From: Hymenobacter sp. BT188
Lineage (GTDB): Bacteria > Bacteroidota > Bacteroidia > Cytophagales > Hymenobacteraceae
DNA: 64,000 nucleotides
Assembly (NCBI RefSeq): GCF_014333585.1
Contig: NZ_JACSCW010000003.1
Location: forward strand, 186,001-250,000
Direction: 5' to 3'
A model generated the notes under the pieces. It did no database searches and was not told where the DNA came from. It saw nothing but the letters and a program-made list of their open reading frames with translations. Each line of letters begins with the position of its first letter. Within the stretch, counting starts at the first letter, position 1. A program made the translations under genes and the position numbers. Positions 34,650 through 42,627 of the stretch are shown one piece after another.

Positions 34650-34901
34650 ATGCTCCAATCTCCTCTTCTGTTTCTCGGTGACATAGGCGGCACCGAAGTC
34701 ATGCTGATTAGCATGCTGTCAGTGCTGCTCTTCATCCTTGTGCTATGGCGCATCTTCCGTCCATCCAAGCCAGTCGTGGTTCAGCACCAGTCTACTAGCT
34801 CCGTTGCTGATGAGTTGCTCAAGTTACAGGCGTTACGCAAAGAAGGAGCCCTAACTGAGCAGGAGTTCGAGGCGCAGAAGCAAAGGCTGATGCGGGGTTA
34901 G
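34650..34901 (+). CDS. SHOCT-domain small membrane protein, copy 1
   Basis: The 83-residue product has an N-terminal transmembrane helix (MLISMLSVLLFILVLWRIF) and a C-terminal SHOCT domain (DELLKLQALRKEGALTEQEF...KQRLM). SHOCT is a short oligomerisation-type motif found at the ends of many membrane proteins. It is a paralogue of the next gene, sharing the opening PLLFLGDIGGTEV. This forms part of a tandemly duplicated block. Confidence 0.85.
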   Translation: MLQSPLLFLGDIGGTEVMLISMLSVLLFILVLWRIFRPSKPVVVQHQSTSSVADELLKLQALRKEGALTEQEFEAQKQRLMRG

Positions 34902-34967
34902 GGGAAAGGAAGAAATCCACCTGTATGCACGCCGAGGATTAATACCTTGAACCCATATCTCTACGCT

Positions 34968-35213
34968 ATGTATTCGTCTTTGCTCCTATTTCTAGGTGAT
35001 ATAGGAGACACTGAAGTCCTCGTAATTGCATTCGGTTTTGTGAGCCTGGTGTTAATAGTCGTCTTGCTCTGGCCAGATAAGCCAGCTGTGCGCCAGCAGC
35101 TTTCCAAAAGCTACGTCGATGAGGAATTGCGGGTCCTGCAGAAGCTACGTAGCGAGGGGAGAATGAACGAGGAGCAGTTTGAGGCAGAAAAGAAAAGGCT
35201 GTTACAGGAGTAG
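34968..35213 (+). CDS. SHOCT-domain small membrane protein, copy 2
   Basis: I start at ATG 34968 (MYSSLLLFLGDIGDTEV), which aligns with copy 1; a TTG at 34947 extends the frame. The 81-residue product has one membrane helix (VLVIAFGFVSLVLIVVLLW) and a C-terminal SHOCT domain (VDEELRVLQKLRSEGRMNEE). Function is unknown. The pair sits between the two copies of the larger membrane protein. Confidence 0.85.
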   Translation: MYSSLLLFLGDIGDTEVLVIAFGFVSLVLIVVLLWPDKPAVRQQLSKSYVDEELRVLQKLRSEGRMNEEQFEAEKKRLLQE

Positions 35214-35258
35214 GGGAAAGTGGGGAATTCACCTATATGCCCGCTGAGGATTAATATT

Positions 35259-35831
35259 ATGACACCAGAGCAGGAGATTAATTATCTACACGCCTTGATC
35301 GCGTACATGCTGCAAGAGGAGTCTACTGGCAATGGATTGGTCTTCATATTTGACGAAATAGAAGAGTTTCCCTTTAAGGGCCACGAAGCCGAAATACTAC
35401 TTCAGCGCCTGAGGCACGAAGGACTAGTCAATAGCCTAAAAACCCACGGCTTGATAACCCTTTCCCCCAAGGGCCGGAAAATTGCCTATGGCGCCGGCGG
35501 CTACAAAGGCTTTTTAGAGCAGATGCAGGCAGAGCAACAAGCCCAACAAGAGCGAGCCGTACGCCAGGAAATCTCGACAACGCGTGTGGGCTGGATAAAT
35601 ATTGGTTTGACGGCAGGCAGTTTCATTGCTACGGCTATTGCCACCTGCGTCGCTTGGCAGGCTAATGCCAACAACACTGTATCAGATCACCGGCTGAAAG
35701 TCTTGGAAAGCCAAGTGCAAAAGCTACGGCAACATCAAGCCCTACCTAGAAAGGATTCGGCTACCACCATCCTAGTTGATAGCCGAAATAAGCCAGCAAT
35801 ATCAGCCACTGAGCAACCACAAAGCCGGTAG
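35259..35831 (+). CDS. Winged-helix-like protein with one membrane segment, copy 2
   Basis: I start at ATG 35259 (MTPEQEINYLHAL), matching the paralogue's MTPDQEIGYIHSI; the longer frame from 35220 is translated from the repeated tail. The 190-residue product keeps the same order: a winged-helix-like region with LSPKGRKIAYGAGGYKG, a Gln-rich coiled coil, one transmembrane helix (IGLTAGSFIATAIATCVAW) and a C-terminal coiled coil. It is a duplicate of the gene at 33958 that has diverged clearly. Confidence 0.75.
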   Translation: MTPEQEINYLHALIAYMLQEESTGNGLVFIFDEIEEFPFKGHEAEILLQRLRHEGLVNSLKTHGLITLSPKGRKIAYGAGGYKGFLEQMQAEQQAQQERAVRQEISTTRVGWINIGLTAGSFIATAIATCVAWQANANNTVSDHRLKVLESQVQKLRQHQALPRKDSATTILVDSRNKPAISATEQPQSR

Positions 35832-35991
35832 CAATACCTTGCTGATACTCGTTGCGTCGTTTAATTTTTTCCATGCTGCTAATGTATGAACACCAACTCT
35901 CGATAGCGATACCAAATAAGCAATAATAGCCTTCGCCTTTACCTGCACAACAAAGTAGCAGTTTGTAATCACTCGATTTACAATTAAAAAT

Positions 35992-36882
35992 ATGTCTAAG
36001 AAAAACGCAGCGCCAGACGAACAAGAACTTGCAAATAATACTAAAGATATACTAGGGCATTGTGGCGTTATTATTCCAATAAGTGATACATCTGGTTACA
36101 TATCAGGTCATTGGCAACAAGTTCTAAATATTGTAAAAAAGGCTGCATCGAAAGCGCAGTTTACTTGCGAAATTGTAAGTGACAATTCGTTTAGCAATGT
36201 TATGCATGCAAATATTATTGCCAATATTTTCAATAATGACATTGTTATATGTGACGTTAGTAGCTTTAATTCTAATGTAATGTTAGAACTGGGCCTGCGT
36301 ATAGCCTCGAAGAAACCTATTATAATAATATATGATGAGGACGGCAAATATCCGTTTGATATGAATCAATTATTTTATGAAAGATATGATAAAGGGCTTC
36401 GATACTATGATACAGAAGATTTTATTGAAAGATTAAGTAAAAGAATTACTAATACTTATCATAGCACTAAGCCTGATAGCCCCATTCCATACAAACCCTA
36501 CCTCGACTATTTTTCAGATATACGAATAGAGGCATCAGATATTACAAGAGAAACTGTTGGCTTAAAGGAGGCTGTAGAATTATTAACCAAAGAGGTAGCT
36601 AGTATAAGAGTATCTCAAGATCAAAATTCACGTGATCAAAATACAAGGTCATATATTGAACAAGATGTTAAACAAAAGATACTAACAAGCGAAATTTTAA
36701 AGAATAAAGTCGAATATGCGTTAACCGCTTTAAGAATTAAATCAGTTGACGAGTTTAAAGCTCATAATGCTACCGTAATAAGTATTGTCAAGGAAAATTT
36801 AAAAATAGAAAAATATAATTTCATAACTGACAGACTGGATGCTTATATCAGACATGCTGCTTATGAAATTCTAGAACAGTAA
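35992..36882 (+). CDS. TIR/nucleoside-deoxyribosyltransferase-like protein
   Basis: The 296-residue protein has an N-terminal Rossmann-like domain of about 155 residues. It contains NDIVICDVSSFNSNVMLELG and then ASKKPIIIIYDE and YPFDM. The D-V-S-x-x-N-x-N-V-x-x-E-L-G block is characteristic of nucleoside 2-deoxyribosyltransferase-like and TIR-like NAD/nucleotide-processing domains used as defence effectors; the Glu would be catalytic. A charged helical C-terminal half follows. Base composition is far more AT-rich than that of the integrase and core genes. It leads a three-gene run. Enzymatic activity is inference. Confidence 0.65.
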   Translation: MSKKNAAPDEQELANNTKDILGHCGVIIPISDTSGYISGHWQQVLNIVKKAASKAQFTCEIVSDNSFSNVMHANIIANIFNNDIVICDVSSFNSNVMLELGLRIASKKPIIIIYDEDGKYPFDMNQLFYERYDKGLRYYDTEDFIERLSKRITNTYHSTKPDSPIPYKPYLDYFSDIRIEASDITRETVGLKEAVELLTKEVASIRVSQDQNSRDQNTRSYIEQDVKQKILTSEILKNKVEYALTALRIKSVDEFKAHNATVISIVKENLKIEKYNFITDRLDAYIRHAAYEILEQ

Positions 36883-36972
36883 AAGTGATAGTGAGTTGAT
36901 ATTTAAATAATTATTAAATATCAAAACTACACTAAAGCATAAGAGATTTTGGTTAAAATTTGACTTTTCTAT

Positions 36973-37473
36973 ATGAAAGAGCCGCTTGTTTACTACTCTA
37001 CAAATACACATCTATCACATTTTATAAGCGAGAGGTATTACGGAGGTATACACTTTGCATGGTGTTCTCCTGTTTTTGATCCTTCAATCTTAGGGCCCTA
37101 TGATATATACAAAAGAATTCCAGTTAGCTCATCACCTAAATATATATATTATTTATTTATAGAGGATTTGAAATCACAGGATTTTCATAGTGCAAGTATA
37201 GAGCGAAACAAAAATGGTTTGAAAAACGGTGCACTGCAGAAATTAAAAGAAAAGGTCATAAATATTGATGATTTTAATGTGATAAATGAAATAATAAATT
37301 TATCAACAATTCAAGATTACAAGCCATTAGTTTACATAATACCAGCTACTTTGATTAAAGATAAGTTAGTTAAGGTGTCTGTTGATAAGCAAGCTAATCC
37401 TTTGAGTACTGAGTACGTTGTAAGTAATTTAGAGTCTAACGATTTTGAAATTATTGAAATATCAAAATCATGA
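36973..37473 (+). CDS. Unrecognised 166-residue protein, middle gene of low-GC cassette
   Basis: The AT-rich gene encodes an aromatic-rich N-terminus (MKEPLVYYSTNTHLSHFISE) and no motif I recognise; there is no signal peptide or membrane helix. The TGA stop overlaps the ATG of the next gene (ATGA), so the two products are coupled. The opening, with YYSTNTHLSHFI...YYGGIHFAW, could be an ADP-ribosyltransferase-like (DarT-like) fold, but that is a weak guess from a few residues. Confidence 0.6.
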   Translation: MKEPLVYYSTNTHLSHFISERYYGGIHFAWCSPVFDPSILGPYDIYKRIPVSSSPKYIYYLFIEDLKSQDFHSASIERNKNGLKNGALQKLKEKVINIDDFNVINEIINLSTIQDYKPLVYIIPATLIKDKLVKVSVDKQANPLSTEYVVSNLESNDFEIIEISKS

Positions 37474-38351
37474 ATGATAAATTAAATTTTTTGTATGCTG
37501 TTGCCGAAATTTCTAATTATATAGAAATGAAGCTTCGCGGAGTTATAGCTGATTTTGATGGGTATGTAAGTAAAGATTCTCTCAATAAATTAAAAAATTG
37601 GCAGGGATGGCCTGCAAATGTAGATTATAATGATTTAGTTCAATTAACCCAATTAAGACAAAGACTTCAGAATTACACTCAAAGCTATGCGTTCATGGAC
37701 GTGGATTTAGCTTTTTCGAGAGATGAGGCCATTATTTCAAAAAAATCCCATCGTGTTGAGACGGAATTTTTGAAAGGTCGTGAGATAATTGTTGGGCAAG
37801 AGATGAAGCCAATATTAAAAGGGTTATCATTGAGTATTCCATTGATACTACAGCTTATAAGATCATCTAATGATGTATTTTATTGTCATGATGAAAATTC
37901 TAAAAATATATTTTGTTCGAATAAATTTGAAATAAGGTCCAGAAAAGTTACGGTTGTATTTCATCTTCAGCCTGGTAAAGAGAATGAACGAAGTATATTT
38001 CGTGGTGTTGAAATGCATGATATAAATAATAAATTTTCATTATCATCACTGTCTTTTTTCAGTGAATATAGCGAAAGTTCAAATCCGATAAGATTATTTT
38101 TAAAATCAATTCAAAAATATGGAAACGAATTTGCTATAAATGATAAAGAAAAAAAATTATTTATTGAAGAAACGTTTTCTGAATTAGATATTAATAACAT
38201 TATAGCATTGAAATTGAATGATTCTATTAATAATCCGCTTCAATTTGTTAGGTTTGCTCTTAGAAAAAAAGGCACGAAAACAGTGATTTCCTTTGCTTAT
38301 CTTCTTGATTACAGTAAAATAATTGGTTCTCTGAAGCGGTTTGAATTTTGA
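37470..38351 (+). CDS. Unrecognised 293-residue protein, last gene of low-GC cassette
   Basis: It starts four bases inside the preceding gene. The product is charged, with a helical N-terminal third (MNDKLNFLYAVAEISNYIEM) and alternating strands later. I recognise no domain. Composition is very AT-rich, like the two genes before it, so the three probably arrived together. It ends 82 bases before the integrase-fragment ORF. Confidence 0.6.
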   Translation: MNDKLNFLYAVAEISNYIEMKLRGVIADFDGYVSKDSLNKLKNWQGWPANVDYNDLVQLTQLRQRLQNYTQSYAFMDVDLAFSRDEAIISKKSHRVETEFLKGREIIVGQEMKPILKGLSLSIPLILQLIRSSNDVFYCHDENSKNIFCSNKFEIRSRKVTVVFHLQPGKENERSIFRGVEMHDINNKFSLSSLSFFSEYSESSNPIRLFLKSIQKYGNEFAINDKEKKLFIEETFSELDINNIIALKLNDSINNPLQFVRFALRKKGTKTVISFAYLLDYSKIIGSLKRFEF

Positions 38352-38433
38352 TTACAATAAGCAGTTTTCGGTCACAACTCTTTAACATGCCTGCCACCTT
38401 CAGAATAACGCACGCCCACAAGCTAAGTGCTCG

Positions 38434-38583
38434 ATGAACCTGACCTTCCGCCAGCGCACCGACCGCCTCGATAAGGTGGGGTGGGGCGTCATCTTTCTCA
38501 ATGTGACTTGGGATGGGCAGCGCCTGAAGCTGCTCACCGGCGTCAAGTGCAAGCCGGCTAATTTTCAGGAAGACAAGCTATGA
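38434..38583 (+). pseudogene. Duplicated integrase N-terminal domain (49 codons)
   Basis: The frame MNLTFRQRTDRLDKVGWGVI continues through GQRLKLLTGVKCKPANF to a TGA that overlaps the integrase ATG. It matches the first 45 residues of the integrase (MKLTYRQWVNTPDKMGRCLI ... LSTGVKCQPENF). It looks like the leftover N-terminal arm-binding domain of a sister integrase, or a small coupled protein of the same fold. Confidence 0.7.
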
Positions 38584-39914
38584 AGCTGACGTATCGCCAG
38601 TGGGTAAACACGCCCGATAAAATGGGGCGCTGCCTGATCTTCTTAGATATCGCCTGGCAAGGCCAGCGCGCGCGCCTCTCCACCGGGGTCAAGTGCCAGC
38701 CCGAAAATTTCACCCCGGCAAAAGCTCTAAAGGTGCAGCGCGAGCTGAATAAGACGCAGCTCAACACCCGCCTGGCCGACATCGAGAAGACCGTGCTCCA
38801 GGTCTTCAACCAAGCCGAGGCGCTAAACCAGCCCGTGGTGCCCGCCCAGTTGGAGGCGGCCGTGAAAGCCATCCTGCCCCGCAAAAAGAAACTGGCTGCC
38901 CCTGAGCAGGAGGTCGCCCCGGAAAAGAGCTTCGCCCAGCTCTACGCCCTCTGGCAAAAGGAACACCCCGGCCAGGGTACGGACGCGGCCCGCCGCTACC
39001 AGCAGGTGCTCGGGCGGCTGGAGGACTTTCATCCGGGCTTCACCCTCGCCCAGTTGTCCAAGGTCACCTTCTACGACTACCTAGGCTACCTGCAACAGGC
39101 TGGCCTGAGCGATAGCACCATCGCTGGCCATGTCAAGTTTCTGCGCGTGTGCTTTCTGCTCAGCGAGCAACTCGTGCCCAGCTGGCTCAAGTTCACCGCC
39201 AAGTACGGCCGGGCCGCCTCGCTGCGGCGTGATGAGTTCACCCTTTTGCTGCAGCTCACCGACCTGCCCCCGTACTTGCAGCGGGAAAAGGAACGCACCA
39301 TATTCCAGACTCAGCTGCTGCTGCGCGATTCGGACCTGCGCAAGCTCAAAGCCCATAACGTGGCCGTGGAAGACGTGGCTGGGGTGGGGCCTATTCCCGT
39401 GCTGCGCCTCTACCAGACCAAAACCAATGAGTACCTGACCTTGCCCCTGCCCCCAGCGGCGGCACAGATCTGGGAAGCCTGGCAGGGCAAGGTGCCCGTG
39501 GTGGTTCAGCAAAAGCGCAACCTCTTCATTAAAGAGCTCGCCCAGCGCGCGGGCCTGGAGCGGGGCCACGTGCGGGTGCGCTTTAAGATGGGTAAGCCCG
39601 AGGAGGAAGTGTTGCCCATGTGGCAGGCCATCACCACCCACACGCCCCGCCACACCGGCGCCGATCTAGTGCTCTGGGGCAGCGACGGGGATCAGAACTT
39701 AAAGGAGCTGGCCCTGGGCCATACGATGGGGCTGAGCGCCTACGGCTACGATTCGCTCGAGCGCTACGCGCCCCTGCTGCTCAGGGCCTGGCAGAAGGTG
39801 GCAGTAGCTTCCGTTTTTACTGCCAGTTCTACTGACAGTGCGCGGCTGAGCATGGACGTGTGCGCGGTGCCGGCAGCGGGCGTAGGGCTGTTTCCCGTCC
39901 GTTTCCGTTCGTAA
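38580..39914 (+). CDS. Tyrosine site-specific integrase
   Basis: The 444-residue protein has the Bacteroidota integrase layout: an N-terminal arm-type domain (TGVKCQPENFTP), a SAM-like core-binding domain (about 110-215), and a catalytic domain with R249 in LLLRDSDLRKL, H354-T-P-R357 in HTPRHTGADLV, H381 in LALGHTM and the nucleophile tyrosine at Y388 or Y390. All catalytic residues are present, so it is likely active. It lies at the right end of the accessory region, directly before a terminator and the core-like genes, as expected for the edge of an integrated element. It is GC-rich, unlike its upstream neighbours. Confidence 0.9.
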   Translation: MKLTYRQWVNTPDKMGRCLIFLDIAWQGQRARLSTGVKCQPENFTPAKALKVQRELNKTQLNTRLADIEKTVLQVFNQAEALNQPVVPAQLEAAVKAILPRKKKLAAPEQEVAPEKSFAQLYALWQKEHPGQGTDAARRYQQVLGRLEDFHPGFTLAQLSKVTFYDYLGYLQQAGLSDSTIAGHVKFLRVCFLLSEQLVPSWLKFTAKYGRAASLRRDEFTLLLQLTDLPPYLQREKERTIFQTQLLLRDSDLRKLKAHNVAVEDVAGVGPIPVLRLYQTKTNEYLTLPLPPAAAQIWEAWQGKVPVVVQQKRNLFIKELAQRAGLERGHVRVRFKMGKPEEEVLPMWQAITTHTPRHTGADLVLWGSDGDQNLKELALGHTMGLSAYGYDSLERYAPLLLRAWQKVAVASVFTASSTDSARLSMDVCAVPAAGVGLFPVRFRS

Positions 39915-39954
39915 TCATCCAATAGGGCGAAACCCTGCAGCTCCACATCACTTG

Positions 39955-39986
39955 AAAAAGCCCCCCGGTTTCGGGGGGCTTTTTTT
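39955..39986 (+). terminator. Terminator of the integrase gene
   Basis: AAAAAGCCCCCCGG pairs with its near-complement around a short TTT loop, followed by a run of seven T. This is the strongest intrinsic terminator in the window. Confidence 0.9.
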
Positions 39987-40464
39987 GTTTCTGCTTGGCG
40001 GTTTCTACCAACTGTCCTAATTGGGTCGGGCTTGGGAATGTGATGACAGCGAAGTTGTTGGTATAGTTTAAAAATTACGACTGTCACATTCTGACGTGCT
40101 TCGTTTCTCAGAAGCACTTAAACATATAGGACGACAAGATTAAGCGCTTCAAGTGGGGATAAGTCACATATTTCAAATCGATGATGACGACCGAATCAGC
40201 TAGTACTAAGTCGGGACTCTTTATTTCAATAGCATATTGAAATAATTTTAATATCGTGTATTTTAGTATCATCGCTGGTGTACTATTCACGAAGTAGTCT
40301 TCCAAACAAACGGTTTGGGTCCCTTGCTTGCAGTGTACCCAGATCAGGCTTGCACAATGTGAAAATAAGCCCCCCAGCCCTCGACTTATTACCTGGTTAT
40401 TGCTCGGTGCTTCTTGGCTACTAAGTATCTGGTAGCGCTTAGCTTTCAAGTAGATGCATTATAT
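39987..40464. other. Boundary stretch between integrase and core-like genes
   Basis: This stretch has no convincing gene. A 113-codon frame on the minus strand (40108-40449) has no family signature and an odd composition, so I leave it uncalled; it could be a decayed fragment. If the element ends here, its attachment site should lie in this stretch or just after the integrase. I did not find a matching repeat elsewhere in the window. Confidence 0.4.
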
Positions 40465-41139
40465 ATGGGCCACAACTACTTTTTTGTTTCTTCTACAAAG
40501 ACATTTACTGCAATAGCCTTAGTAGTCGCCGTGAGCTGTAGCGGGTGCTGGCGGCGCGGCACGTCGGCAGAAAAAGCAGACGACACATCTCAGCGGGCAG
40601 CGAAACAAATTACGACTGTGAGCAAAGATGCTCTCACGGATGCGCCGCTGCCCGTATTGGAGGAGTTGCCGGGCATCGTGACAACCAGTCGGCATTATCC
40701 ACTGCTTGCTCACACCAAGGGCCGGATCAAGCGTATATTCTTTGTGCCAGGCCAATATGTACATAAAGGCGATATTCTGGTGAAGGGCTACGACCACAAC
40801 TTTATAACCGCACCAACCAACGCCTTGGTTGCTGAGCGCCTCATTGATGGTAGTTCTTACCTGTTGCCAAACACCGTGGTGGCTTCGCTACTGGAGCTAG
40901 AGCCTTTCCAGATTAAAATAATGCCTCCCAGTGCTTATGTTCAGCCTATTGCGCCGGGCTGGGGGGCAAATATCAGCCGCTCAGACGATAAGACCTTCGC
41001 TGCGAGCGGTGTAGTATTGGGCAGCCACATCACAGCCGAGGGCTCTCTGTTTGTGGACCTGCGGCTGCACCGCCTGACTGGTGGCTCCCTACTAGCCGGT
41101 ACCAAAATAAGAGCCGTGCTTGCACCACCATCCCTGTAA
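40465..41139 (+). CDS. Small lipoprotein with biotinyl-lipoyl-like domain (efflux-adaptor-like)
   Basis: Starting at ATG 40465, the 224-residue product has a hydrophobic leader ending in VAVSCSGC, a probable lipobox. It then has a barrel-sandwich segment, GRIKRIFFVPGQYVHKGDIL...ITAPTNALVAERLI, typical of membrane-fusion adaptor proteins of RND/HlyD type. The long coiled-coil hairpin of a full adaptor is missing, so this is a short relative. No pump gene is adjacent. Confidence 0.65.
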   Translation: MGHNYFFVSSTKTFTAIALVVAVSCSGCWRRGTSAEKADDTSQRAAKQITTVSKDALTDAPLPVLEELPGIVTTSRHYPLLAHTKGRIKRIFFVPGQYVHKGDILVKGYDHNFITAPTNALVAERLIDGSSYLLPNTVVASLLELEPFQIKIMPPSAYVQPIAPGWGANISRSDDKTFAASGVVLGSHITAEGSLFVDLRLHRLTGGSLLAGTKIRAVLAPPSL

Positions 41140-41180
41140 GCGATTGGTGGCGGCGAAAACCTAGCCTGCCGAAAATGATG

Positions 41181-42227
41181 CTACGATATCACCTCATACG
41201 TCATTACGGGTAGGGCTTTATTCTTTAATGTGAATTCCTGCACGGGCTGACATTGGAACGACTCTTTTACCTGCTCATAAGTGGCCGCAGTAATAAGAAT
41301 CTGCCCTGGCTGGGCTACCGACTGCAAGCGCTGCCCCAGATTCACGGTGTCCCCGATGATGGTATAATCCAGTCGCTTCAGGGAGGCCGACCCGATATTG
41401 CCCGACACTACTTCCCCCGTACTGATGCCAATGGCTACATCAGGCCGGTACGTAATGCCATCGGGGAGGGGCTCCGAGTTGGTTTGGAGTAATGTCCGTA
41501 CTGATAGAGCCGCATCGATGGCACGGTCGAGATGAAAGGTGCCCCGGAAAACAGCCATGACCGCATCGCCCATAAACTTGTCGATGTAGCCGCCCTGCGC
41601 AATGATTTCCTTCACCATCTGGTCAAAGTACAGGTTCAACAAGCGCACCAACGCGTCGGCCTGTAGCTTCTCCGCCAGCGCAGTAAAGCCGCAGATATCA
41701 ATAAAGACCACCGTAGCCTCAATGCTTTCACTGGCCATCAGGCGGTTTTCCAGACCTGGGCGGGCCATAAAGTTGATGACTGTTTCGTCCACGTACATCT
41801 TCAGGATGTTGTTCTCCTGAATAGCCCGAATCGTTTCGCGTAGCTGCTTTACCTGTGCAATCGTCTTCTCCAGCGTCACTTCCAGGTCAGCAAAATCCAC
41901 CGGCTTGCACACGAAGTCGAAGGCGCCCCGGTTCATCGCCGTGCGGATGTTCTGCATATCGCTGTAGGCCGAAACCATCACGGTTTTCAGGGTGGGGTTC
42001 ACCTCGGGCAGCTTGGTCAGCAGCGTCAGCCCATCCATCACGGGCATGTTGATATCAGACAGAACGATATCGATATCAGGCTGCTCCTTAAGTTTATCTA
42101 GCGCCTGCTGCCCATCGTGGGCAAACCGAAACTCGTAGGTGCCTTCCCGAATTTTGCGTCGAAACTTCTGCTTGATCAGCAACTCCAGGTCAGCCTCATC
42201 ATCTACCACCAGTATTTTGGTTTTCAT
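41181..42227 (-). CDS. Response regulator with class III adenylate/guanylate cyclase domain
   Basis: The 348-residue product has a receiver domain (ILVVDDEAD near the start, phospho-acceptor Asp in VLSDINMPVMDG) followed by a class III cyclase domain with FIDICGFTALAE, YIDKFMGDAVMAVF and LDYTIIGDTVNLGQRL. The two metal Asp residues are present, and the DKF lysine is of the kind that selects ATP in many such cyclases. Phosphorylation by the upstream kinase would be expected to control cyclic nucleotide synthesis. It is the last gene of a three-gene minus-strand operon, 10 bases after the stand-alone receiver. Confidence 0.9.
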   Translation of the reverse strand: MKTKILVVDDEADLELLIKQKFRRKIREGTYEFRFAHDGQQALDKLKEQPDIDIVLSDINMPVMDGLTLLTKLPEVNPTLKTVMVSAYSDMQNIRTAMNRGAFDFVCKPVDFADLEVTLEKTIAQVKQLRETIRAIQENNILKMYVDETVINFMARPGLENRLMASESIEATVVFIDICGFTALAEKLQADALVRLLNLYFDQMVKEIIAQGGYIDKFMGDAVMAVFRGTFHLDRAIDAALSVRTLLQTNSEPLPDGITYRPDVAIGISTGEVVSGNIGSASLKRLDYTIIGDTVNLGQRLQSVAQPGQILITAATYEQVKESFQCQPVQEFTLKNKALPVMTYEVIS

Positions 42228-42237
42228 AGCGCGGCTT

Positions 42238-42627
42238 TCAGATAGTGTTCAGGAGAAGAAGCTTTTGCTTTAACGTAGCAAAATCAATCGGCTTTGATAA
42301 AAAATCATTGGCTCCCAGCTCCATGGCTTTGTTGTAACTCTCGGCATCGGCATAGGCTGTAATCATCATCACCAGTGGGGGCGGAATCGGATGATCTTTT
42401 TTAATCAGGCGCAACAGTTCCAGGCCACTCATGCCCGGCATGTTAATGTCGGACAGAATCAGCACTACTTCCGAATAGTGTGGCTCTTGCTCTAGATATG
42501 ATAAAGCCTCTTCGCCAGAAAAAGCGAAAGAAAACGAGAATATTCCCTCACGGATTTCCCGCCGGAAGCGCTGCTCAAACAGGAGCCGTACGTCAGCCTC
42601 ATCATCGACAACCAAGATCTTTCTCAT
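42238..42627 (-). CDS. Single-domain response regulator
   Basis: The 129-residue protein is a lone CheY-like receiver: KILVVDDEADVRLLFE at the start, the phospho-acceptor in LSDINMPGMSGLELL and the conserved lysine in FLSKPIDF. The N-terminal 40 residues are very similar to those of the receiver-cyclase next to it, which suggests duplication. Its ATG overlaps the kinase stop (ATGA). It probably relays phosphate from the kinase. Confidence 0.9.
   Translation of the reverse strand: MRKILVVDDEADVRLLFEQRFRREIREGIFSFSFAFSGEEALSYLEQEPHYSEVVLILSDINMPGMSGLELLRLIKKDHPIPPPLVMMITAYADAESYNKAMELGANDFLSKPIDFATLKQKLLLLNTI

Larger units (their letters stand above)
34586..35256 (+). repeat. Three copies of a short ORF tail ending in AED-stop
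   Basis: The copies lie at about 34592-34622, 34901-34942 and 35213-35254, each just upstream of a gene. In one common frame they encode GESTFMPAED, GERKKSTCMHAED and GESGEFTYMPAED, each followed by TAA. Many differences fall in third codon positions, which points to a formerly (or still) translated sequence. Confidence 0.5.

Noticed and set aside
39081..39653. 190-codon frame antisense to the integrase
   Set aside because: It lies entirely inside the integrase catalytic region, whose residues are all in place on the plus strand.
40108..40449. 113-codon minus-strand frame after the integrase
   Set aside because: No family signature and unusual composition; at best a decayed fragment, so it was mentioned only as part of the boundary stretch.
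29126..40464. Attachment-site direct repeats bounding the element
   Set aside because: I compared the stretches beside the integrase and the left flank of the replication genes by eye and found no convincing shared core; the left end may be outside the window.
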